Source: Penicillus capitatus
Lineage: Eukaryota; Chlorophyta
Assembly: GCA_965649825.1 (NCBI GenBank)
Contig: OZ287700.1
Coordinates: forward strand, 310,001-374,000
DNA: 64,000 nucleotides
Direction: 5' to 3'
Positions within the stretch are counted from its first letter, which is position 1. Every line of letters starts with the position of its first letter. Shown here piece by piece: positions 56,187 through 64,000 of the stretch. The position numbers were made by a program, and so were the translations under genes. The notes beneath the pieces were generated by a model. The model did not search any database, was not told the origin of the DNA, and saw only the letters and a list, made by a program, of their open reading frames with translations.

Positions 56187-58757
56187 ATGAATGGCAAAAA
56201 GAATCACGCCCTGTCAGAATTGCTGGACGGAAACGACGACAGCACCAGTCCCCTGACGGCCAATGGCATTGTTGAGAATGGCAACCTGAATGACCGAACA
56301 GCAAAGGCCGTCTACGAAGAGCACCTGGGACGATTGAAGGCGGAGGCCGAAGCAGAAGACAGCTCCAGAAGACTGGCTGTGGCACAGACCCAACTCACGG
56401 AATACTCACTGCAGAAGTCCGAAGACGTGTCCGAGCTGGAGAAGGAGGCCGAAACGATGGCGGTGCTGTTTGGGCAGTTTGGCTCGAATGTATCCGATCC
56501 GGCGCTGCTAAAGCAGTTATCGGAACAGATGGAAACACTCAAGGCCAAGATCCGTGAGATCTCTGGCGAGGCACGTGCCTTTGCCATGCAACAGAAGGCA
56601 GATCTTCAACGATCGCAAGGAGTCATCACACAAATCTCGGCCCTTCCTGCAGAAGAGACAGAAAGCGATCAGTTGGAAGAGCTCAGCTCTGATATGGACA
56701 CCAGTCCTGTAGGGAAGCTGTCGCCATTGTGAGGGATGCTTATCTGAACACGGGGCGTTTGGTGCAGGAGGAGAGCGACAGCGATGATGAATCGGAGACG
56801 GATGCGTTGTTGCCGAACGGAGATGTTGGGCAGATGACGGTGAACGGCATGACGACCGCCGTCGCCACACCGCATCGACCCAATAGCTTTCTGGAACGCA
56901 GCAAATATATCCCCCTGCGATTGAGCTACGAAGAAAGGAACTATCTGAGACTGTTGGAAGCTGCGTTGAATGTCAGCGAGTATACAGACAAAGTGAAAAG
57001 GCGGAATGGTGGGAGAAACGGAAGCATGGGTGATGTGACAGGTGGATATTCTTTCGTGGAAGAGCAAGGCTTTCAGGGTGGAGACACAGATCAAACGCAT
57101 CTGCTCTGTTCTGTCAGGACTGGTCGTGGCGCAAGACTACAAAAGAGGACAGCAACTGATACAGAGTCGTGACTTTAGTGACAATGCCACCTTCTTTCAA
57201 GTCTTTAGCAAAGCACGAGGTGCATGACGTGACGTATATCTGTAGGATATCTTCGAAATTGGACGTCGTTTCAAGATCATGAATCCAGACAAGATGCGAT
57301 CGGAGTATGGAAAACTGGTCTACATGTTGATGGACTCTTCGGATCTGCAAATTCAAGAGCTGCTCGAATTCAAATGCGTTCGTCCACTCAAGACGGTTTA
57401 CAGCACGCTGAAGGAGCACGATCTGCTGGCGGTGTTGGAAGATCCCCTTCTGGAAACGGCCACGGCAGAAGTGATCGCGGGAGATCGGCCACGATACGAA
57501 GTGCCACTCCACGTCTCTGCCAATCTCTTTTCGCTCAAGATATCTGTCAGGTGCAACGGTCTATTCGATCAAAGGAACGCGCGCGGGAAGCTATTGCCAA
57601 GAAGTATGCCACCAGGAGTGTCCCCGAGGTGATGCCTTTCGTCTGACAGATTCCGTGTGCATTCTGTGCTCTTGTGTAGGAGACGCTTCTACACTGTATG
57701 TATTCGATCGGCGATAATAATTCCTTCCTTCTTTACAACAGAGATCCGATTGATCAGATGATTGGTTACCTGAAAAAGTATTTTGATCCAAAATCCAATG
57801 TCACTCAGTTGAGTAACTTGGCGATCTCGATGGGATGTGGCGGCGCACGGTTAACGCACAGTCATGAACGGCAGTATCAGTATGTCCTGCAGACGCTGAC
57901 TCTCTGGAGAGAAATCAGCAATGACATGTTCAAGCTTTGGTATGGCATGGGCAATGTGTGATGTCCTCTGCAAAGAGTGAGATGTCACGTCAGGTACTTG
58001 GCGGAGAATGATCTACTGGCTCAGAGAAATCCTTATCGACTGCAGGACACGGGACAAGGACTCAACCGTGTGCAGCAAGCGCCTCAGGTATGGAGGCAGC
58101 GATAATGATGTGACCCGTCTCACAGTTGAGGGCATTGCAGATTCGTCGAGCCGTGTTTGATATCATTCAGAGATGTCAGACGAAGATTGGCCACTGGGTT
58201 GGCTCCTCCGTTGTCCACTTGGGAGATCATAATGTGCCAAACGCCCTTATGTTCATCGACAAATACACTCAGGCACTCTTCTCTGAGAGAAAGAGCGCTG
58301 ATGTGACAGCAGGCGCATGTCGTAGGTTCCCCGGATTCTGAATCCGATTGTGCTTGTACTGGAGGAGCTGCCGAAACTTAATCAAGATCGCAGCATCCGA
58401 CTCTACATTGAGAGAGCCTTCGGTACAAACCTGCCTTAGAGAGCCAGGAGCATATCGCAAACACCGTTGTGTGTGCGTTCAGGAAATGTGGAGGCATTGC
58501 AGAAGGAGATTCTGCGTGATTTCTTCCGCCATGCGTTCGATGGAAGTGGCGCTGATAACTTCTTTGATGCGGGATCCTGCATCGACGGACGGTAACTGCG
58601 AGCATTGTATGGAGGGGCAGGGAGACAACATGGGTCTCGTGTGTGCTGTAGACTGACATCCGCATGGAATTGGTGCAGTCAGATTGAAAAGAAGTCGTAT
58701 TACCATGTGTTCAAAATGGCCGGCTTTGTTGGCTTCGATGGCGATTTTCAAAAGTGA
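56187..58757 (+). CDS. DUF2009 (UPF0652) family protein
   Basis: Starts at ATG 56187 (MNGKKNHALSELLDG), although a further upstream exon is possible. About 180 N-terminal residues are helical (LGRLKAEAEAEDSSRRLAVA). A 41-nt intron (56671-56711) gives DQ-EAVAIVRDAYLN. The DUF2009 core follows: LSYEERNYLRLLEAALNVSE, VDILSWKSKA, ICSVLSGLVVAQDY, IMNPDKMRSEYGKLVYML, DPLLETATAE, RDPIDQMIGYLKKYFDP, THSHERQYQYVLQTLTLWRE, LRDTGQGLNRVQ-type segment, HLGDHNVPNALMFIDKYTQ, DGSGADNFFDAGSCIDGR and SAWNWCSQ. The stop is at 58757. This family is conserved in plants, amoebae and many protists but has no known function. Introns (GT-AG and one GC-AG, 58273-58325) repeatedly carry the 11-mer. Confidence 0.9.
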
Positions 58758-59036
58758 TAGAACGTTCTGTGACCTATACCAAGAAGGCAGGCACCATTCT
58801 CTAGCTTATCTACGATGATGCTGCACGCTGACCATTGTTATTGGGCCTCTCGCTCTAGTGCCATCGCTGAACTCACGCTAATCATATGCCAGCTTTAAAA
58901 GCTCAATTCTATTTTTCTGTCTCGACTCCGAGTAAAGACGACCGTCTGGAGACTGAGGGAAACGTCGCTGTCAAATCGGGATCGATGGCGTGCATTGGAC
59001 AGAACGACGCTGGACAGCTCGGGCGACGTCTCGGCG

Positions 59037-61225
59037 ATGCGCATCCGCGTCATGTAACTGAGAAGACGATGGATGTTCCTCTGTCAGATCCCGTCGCTGG
59101 CAGCTGGCCCAATGGCATCGTAGGCATCGCGATCGATCGGATGGATGTGGTGGTATCGATAGTACGATTGTTGATAAGGAGGGCGCCAACGGAACGAGTG
59201 CAGTAAGGGAACGGCGAAACCAAACGCGCGCAAAGACGCTGCAACAAACGCCCTATCCCATCCTCGTCCAACGCCTTCGACTTCTGCTCGACAGAATTGC
59301 GCAGCACAACATACATTGCGTTCCAGACGATTCGCCGGCGGCGGCGCATCGATCATCAAATCTTCGTTTGACAATACCGACAGTTGCGTCGCTCCGAACT
59401 GTGGAGGCATTTGCCACGAGTGATTTTTGAAGGAAAGTGCCGAGCGCGCTCGTGAGAAAGGATCTCCGCGCGAGACCTGGCGATCGCCACGATCGGATCG
59501 TTCGTCCAGTCCGAGGTCTTTCTACAATTCCGACATCGACGAGGCGTCGTCCCTTCTGGCCCACGTTTCGAGTTTTTTGCAGAACATTCCAGACAACCTT
59601 CGCCGTGCGCTTTGTCCCGTGAGCCGCATCGAAGAGACGGAGCACGACGAGACGATCTTCAACGTCGGCGATCCGCCCGAGAAATTCTACGTGATCCTGA
59701 CGGGATCAGTCGAAGTTAAGGAGAAGCTGGTGACAAAAGATCGTCGAGAGACGTGCGTGATTGCACATCTGAAGAAAGGTCAGGCCTTTGGCGAGTCGTC
59801 TATTCTCAACGACAACCGACGGAACGCGACATGCGTCTCCGTCACACCCTGTGTCCTGCTCACCGTGTCGAAGGAAGATTTCTTGGCCGCCGTCGGATCG
59901 CATTTCGCTGAGCAGAAACGCGAGACCATGTCGTTCTTGACGCATCGCGTGGTGCCGTTTCGCAACGTCACCCGCGACAGCTGTCTGGCTCTTTTGCGGT
60001 TTTCTATGCGAATGGAGTACCCTGCCGACAAAGAGTGGGATATCTACCGCGAAAAGCACGTCTACTTTGTGCGATCAGGCACGCATGCGCCGCCGTGGCA
60101 AGGCTAACCGTCTGTCACATCAGGCACTGCTATCCTCTACCTTGCGGATGGGACGTCGCAAGAGAGGTCGAAGAAAGGGAAAGCAATTGCGAAGCAAAGC
60201 GACACAGAGGACGTTTTCTTTATAAACGGACGGCCTTTTGGCACGTTGAGCAGAGAAAGCGAAAAAAGAGCGAGTGGCAGGAGGGCACATGGTCGGCGCG
60301 AACTGGCCCTGTTGACAGAGGGAGATTACTTCGGCGGCGGATGGCATCTGTTGGGCGACAGCAAGGAGGTGCGATCGCTTCGCGTCTGTTCCACGACGCC
60401 CATCGAAGCAATGGTTTTTCGAATCGACGATCTCGTCACCTATGCTGATTCCGAGACTCTTCGGTAGAATCCGCGCCGAATCAGCACGCTGAGTTTTCCT
60501 TGTGCGATATCCAGGAGTCTACGCGAAGATGCCGCCTTTCGTTTTACTTACTATTTCGGTCGATGCGGTTTGCTCGATGCGCAGGCAGTCGTTGGTCATC
60601 CTTCGACAGCTATGCTCTGCCGATCCATCCCTTCTCAGAATCGCCGAAACGAAAAGCGTCGTCTGGCACTTGACCGACAACTCCAACTGGACAACGTCGC
60701 CAGCTCGGACACCTTTCGACACCAAATGGCGGCGCTGTAGGAGGACGGACATGGTGCATTCAGTGACAAGACCGAAGCGGCGCTGCGCCATTTTCGTCAA
60801 CTGCTGCAGAGCAATGCCCTGGATATCGCAGAAGCGCGATACGATCTGGGAACGCCGACAGAGAGGTGACATCCCTATTGAGGACATGGCTTTGGATACG
60901 AATGGAGTTTCTCAGCAGGTATCTCTCGGATCCGAACCTAACGAGAGGATTAGCAGCGCATCGGCTACTGGATCCTCTGCTCCAGCAAATCTTCCCGCGT
61001 GGATTCGAGGCCCTGTGCAGTGACCCGATCCATCGCCGGCCCCGAACGGCGGCTATCCCCTCTCGATCACACGAGAAGGCCGAAGCTGAAAACGAGCGTA
61101 GTAGGCGTGAGAGAGATGCGCTAGCTGCTGCAGTGATGTGGGAACGAAAAGCGCGACCCTTGACGGCAACGCGCCAATGTTTGACATATGCCGAGATCGT
61201 CCGGCGGAATACGATGATGTTCTAG
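59037..61225 (+). CDS. protein with two cyclic-nucleotide-binding domains
   Basis: A start at ATG 59037 (MRIRIPSLAAG) is supported by two introns (59049-59087 and about 59115-59157) that restore one frame; an earlier start is possible. After a linker (PYPILVQRLRLLLDRIAQHN) and a serine-rich stretch, the first CNBD has RIEETEHDETIFNVGDPPEKFYVI-type strands and the phosphate-binding cassette GQAFGESSILNDNRRNATC (FGE and Arg). A second CNBD reads FVRSG-TAILYLADG and EGDYFGGGWHLLGD, with RSLRVC. There is no kinase or channel domain in the window. The C-terminal part (DKTEAALRHFRQLLQSN, DPLLQQIFPRGFEAL, KAEAENERSRRERDALAAAV) is helical. It may sense cAMP/cGMP as a scaffold or regulatory subunit. 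The intron 60079-60123 lacks a GT donor. Confidence 0.75.
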
Positions 61226-61242
61226 CATTCGATCGATCGGTG

Positions 61243-63128
61243 CTAGATCTCATGTCTCTGGAATTCGCCCCGATCATATCTCTTCTTCTTTCTCGGATCT
61301 TTCAGAACTTCATACGCTTCACGCAACGACTGAAATCGCGCCCTCGTGTCTTCGACCTTCTTTCTCTCTCCGTTCGCCGCCGTCCTCTTTGCCGCCGGGT
61401 GATGATCGGGATGCCACAGCAGCGCCTGTTTCTGAAACGCCTCCTTGATTTCTTTCTCTGTCCACGTTCCTGCAAACCGCGACCCGTGTGATATCGATCG
61501 CTATCGTCGACTTCGATGCACTTGTGGGGTCGAGGCTGAGAATGGCATAGTAGCCAAAAGCATCTCTATTCCCGCCGCCATTCAAATGCCACGCGAATTC
61601 TCCCACGCCGTGATGATGATAATGCTCAGATTTACCATACCTCCTCCACCGTCGCTCCTCTCTTCTCTCTTCTTGAGCTCTCTGCATTCTGCACGACAAG
61701 GAGAGATCGAATGGGCTGATATGGGTTAAGAGGCAGCATCTTGCCGCGCTTGTTCCATCTGCTGCTTGAAATGGATGTTGTCTCGACGTCGCTTGTGTTG
61801 TTCTTTCCACAGCGTCTCTCCCCACTTGTGCCGCTCCTCTTCTTTCCAGTTCCATTTCTGTATCTCTTCCCAATGACGCCATTCGTTTTCGCATCTCATA
61901 CAGTCCTATCCAAACCATATCCGTTGTTAAAGCACGACCGTCCAAGCAGGAATGCCCACAGCATCACTTGATAGTCGGTAAACGCCTGGTCTCTATCTTT
62001 CTGGAAGCTATTGAAATATTTCTGAGCATACTGCTGGTGCTCCCAGTCGAGGTGATGCATCTGGTGCCAACGATCTATGATCGCACTGTATCTGGCATAG
62101 AGTCCTGACATCAAAGATAGAGCTCAGATGTGGACGTCTCTGCAGGTAAGGAGTGCCTGATAAGGTCGCTGCCAGAAAGGTCCAGAAACACGTTTCGGCG
62201 GCACAGATCGAGAAAGATGTGCCTGTTATGGCTCCTATGCTCGCTCCAAGTCCACCTCCCAATAGAGATGCCGCCAGACGCGTCTTCTGTGGACTGTAAT
62301 GCCTTTCTCCGAGAACGCGCCCGTCTGCCGTTCCTCCGATCATCGTCTGAAACTTGATCTCTGTCAGCTCGCCTCCTGTTGTGTACGATCGCGAGAAGGT
62401 ATAGTCCAGGAGATAGGAAGGAAAGAAATAAAGGCGTGCCTTCCTGGACAACACCTAGACATCGGGATTCAGGCCAAGGCATCGATCGTGGCATCCACCT
62501 GAACAGTAAGATGCAGTCCATCGATACTCGAAGCGCCCGTTGTGCTTTTGAGGTGATCCTCTATCTGCTGCTCCTTGAGCTTTCGAATATTCCTCAGTGC
62601 AAGTTCCCATGCCATGCCTTGGCGCATCTTGGGAGCATCGATCGGTGTTCCGTGGAAAGAATGGTGGAGCGGGCGAATCTGACCGCACGTTTCCGGGATG
62701 GTCTGGGTTTTGATGGCGTCCGGAAAATCACGCCGATGCTTAAACGAGGCATAGACTTGCATTTCGGGATGCTGAAAGGAAAAGCGTTCCTTCGGCAGTG
62801 TTCCTTCGAAAAGGGTGGCTTTCTGATCATTCTGATTCTCTGCTGAGTGCGAAGATGTGGCAGCATAGGAGAAACTCAAATCCGCCTCAAAGCACCAGAA
62901 AGGAAAGTAGACCGAGCGCAGGACCAGATTCTCTGAGTCTGCGAGATTCGAGGGAGCCAACCACGCCGTACGGTGCCATGCATTGAACTTGTCTTTCGCC
63001 TCTCGCTCCGTCAGGCCGAACGGAACGACGGAGGCCGTTCCGCGGTAGACCGAATCGCCAGAACGCGAGGAATAGAGACGCGTGCGCAACAGACATTCCA
63101 AGACGCGCCGCGTCTGTGCCGGACGCAT
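61243..63128 (-). CDS. J-domain (DnaJ) protein, probably mitochondrial
   Basis: ATG 63128 begins an arginine-rich leader (MRPAQTRRVLECLLRTRLYS) typical of mitochondrial presequences. A domain with LTEREAKDKFNAWHRTAW and SVYFPFWCFEADLSFSY follows. Next come a hydrophobic glycine-rich helix (LAASLLGGGLGASIGAI) with a second one (CFWTFLAATL), and a charged helical stretch (HWEEIQKWNWKEEERHKW). The J domain is at the C terminus: YYAILSLDPTRTWTEKEIKE, then KQALLWHPDHHP with the HPD tripeptide, and LREAYEVLKDPRKKKRYD. It would stimulate a mitochondrial Hsp70. The stop at 61243 is 17 bp from that of the convergent cNMP gene. One exon join (about 61740-61690) is unsure. Confidence 0.75.
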
Positions 63129-63189
63129 GGCCAGTGAACACAGTGAAGCGACCACATTACAGGAGCTCGTCGATGTGACGTGCGACACT

Positions 63190-63990
63190 TCATTGGCGAA
63201 TGCGTCCGCTACGCGCAAACGCGTTGCGCTTCGCCTTGCGTCGCAGAGTCTCGCAGCGTCGTCCATAGAAATCACGCTCCCCTTGCAGCAGCTTCACGGT
63301 CCTTTCGAATTGCTGAGTCTCTTGCTGTGATTGCTCCAAGGCCGCGTGCACATAACGCACTTCCGAATACAGATCCTCCACGTTCTGTTCCAAACGTGCC
63401 TTGACGTGCAACGCCGAACGGAGACGGATTTCGGCCTCTTTCGCCGCGTTTTTCCATTTCTCCGTCGCTTTCTCGAGAGAGCCGACAGTCAAGTGGAGAT
63501 TGCCGTTTTCAGACGCCAGATGCGTGACGTGTTCCTTATAGTCCTTTGTCTCTTGCTGATGCTGAGATGCAATACACTCAAGGCGACGGGCAATGTTGAC
63601 GATCTCGTCTCTTCTCTTGTACTGAAGCGTCTCTTTCTCTTCGACGACAGTCATCGCCTCTCCCACCCGTTGTTGCATCGACTCGAATGCTTTGGCAACG
63701 CGTGTGTCCATTTCTGCCAATCGCTTGCGGTGTTTGTCAACCAACGACGTTATTTGGTGCTGGAGCTTCCCCACCCGTACGGCGTGACTCGCGCGTTCGC
63801 CCTCGACTCCATCTCTGAAGGTCGAGATCTCGTGCTCCAAACGTCTGGCCTCCATCTCCGTTTTCTGTCTCTCCCGTTGGTTCTCGCCGAGCTGACGTTT
63901 CAAATCCTCTATCTCACCCTGACGGCACTTTTTAGTATGGTGTGCGTTGAAAAGAAGACAGACATTGCACTGCACCATACTGTCGTCCAT
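63190..63990 (-). CDS. coiled-coil protein with N-terminal cysteine motif
   Basis: A 266-residue frame from ATG 63990 (MDDSMVQCNVCLLFNAHHTK) to 63190, uninterrupted. The first residues contain CNVC and a further Cys about 14 residues on, with two His between, so a small zinc knuckle is possible. The remainder is a continuous coiled coil (EIEDLKRQLGENQRERQKTE, VRVGKLQHQITSLVDKH, YVHAALEQSQQETQQ) ending in a basic tail. The gene stands 62 bp upstream of the J-protein start in the same orientation. The window ends 10 bp beyond the start, so a further 5' exon cannot be excluded. Family not recognised. Confidence 0.7.
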   Translation of the reverse strand: MDDSMVQCNVCLLFNAHHTKKCRQGEIEDLKRQLGENQRERQKTEMEARRLEHEISTFRDGVEGERASHAVRVGKLQHQITSLVDKHRKRLAEMDTRVAKAFESMQQRVGEAMTVVEEKETLQYKRRDEIVNIARRLECIASQHQQETKDYKEHVTHLASENGNLHLTVGSLEKATEKWKNAAKEAEIRLRSALHVKARLEQNVEDLYSEVRYVHAALEQSQQETQQFERTVKLLQGERDFYGRRCETLRRKAKRNAFARSGRIRQ

Positions 63991-64000
63991 CGATCTCTTC

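Larger units (their letters stand above)
44700..60122. repeat. eight copies of the 11-mer TGATGTGACAG / CTGTCACATCA
   Basis: Exact copies at 44700-44710, 48637-48647, 49513-49523, 49732-49742, 55333-55343, 57031-57041, 58299-58309 and 60112-60122. Six lie in short introns (GATA, SPCS2, membrane protein, DUF2009 twice, cNMP gene). Relative to transcription both orientations occur. Near copies (core GATGTGAC) are in introns at 45226, 51950 and 58110. Copies at 44697-44710 and 60109-60122 share 14 bases. Confidence 0.85.

Noticed and set aside
1-64000. CRISPR arrays, bacterial operons, tRNA and rRNA genes
   Set aside because: No spaced direct-repeat arrays, ribosome-binding-site operons or recognisable tRNA/rRNA sequence were seen; spliced eukaryotic genes dominate.

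Overview
The window is nuclear DNA from a unicellular eukaryote with a compact genome. Coding regions are broken by many very short introns (about 38-80 nt, mostly 44-60 nt, GT-AG with several GC-AG). The gene set is eukaryotic: proteasome beta5, signal peptidase subunit 2, SWR1-complex YL1/VPS72, two CDKs, a GATA factor, a DUF2009 protein and an F-box protein. A plant/alga-like glutathione transferase and STAND receptors with Kinesin-light-chain-type TPRs suggest a protist, perhaps an alga or plasmodiophorid-like lineage; the sequence alone does not fix the group. Exon joins given here were derived by eye from splice sites and reading frame, so exact boundaries are provisional.

Layout. 0-13 kb is gene-dense: the 3' end of a PH-like protein, an unidentified minus-strand gene, two long coiled-coil genes, a zinc-module protein (paralogue A), a multi-pass membrane protein, VPS72, and an NTPCR/THEP1 NTPase whose stop codon overlaps that of VPS72. 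13.3-16 kb is AT-rich and empty of convincing genes. 16.0-21.2 kb and 36.1-41.4 kb hold two paralogous receptor genes of NB-ARC/STAND type (helical region, NB-ARC, 9 or 10 near-identical 43-residue TPRs), with upstream exons and flanks also duplicated. Between them lie the glutathione transferase, a sulfotransferase, zinc-module paralogue B, an ankyrin gene with one repeat per exon (apparently broken at its 5' end), a trypsin-like protein lacking the catalytic serine, a possible secreted beta-helix protein, and a decayed LTR-retroelement fragment. This accessory block is gene-poor and repeat-rich.

42.9-64 kb is a dense housekeeping block: CDK11-like and CDK12/13-like kinases in tandem, a GATA factor, SPCS2 and PSMB5 head to head, an F-box protein tail-to-tail with PSMB5 and overlapping it, a large membrane protein, DUF2009, a protein with two cyclic-nucleotide-binding domains, a probably mitochondrial J protein, and a coiled-coil protein at the edge.

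The most interesting signals are (1) the duplicated STAND/TPR receptors with homogenised repeats, which resemble fungal and plant self/non-self receptors; (2) an 11-bp word (TGATGTGACAG or its complement) present eight times within 16 kb, six of them inside short introns and in either orientation, suggesting intron-borne elements; (3) an unrecognised cysteine-module family with two members here; (4) several GC-AG introns; and (5) repeated tail-to-tail overlap of coding regions.
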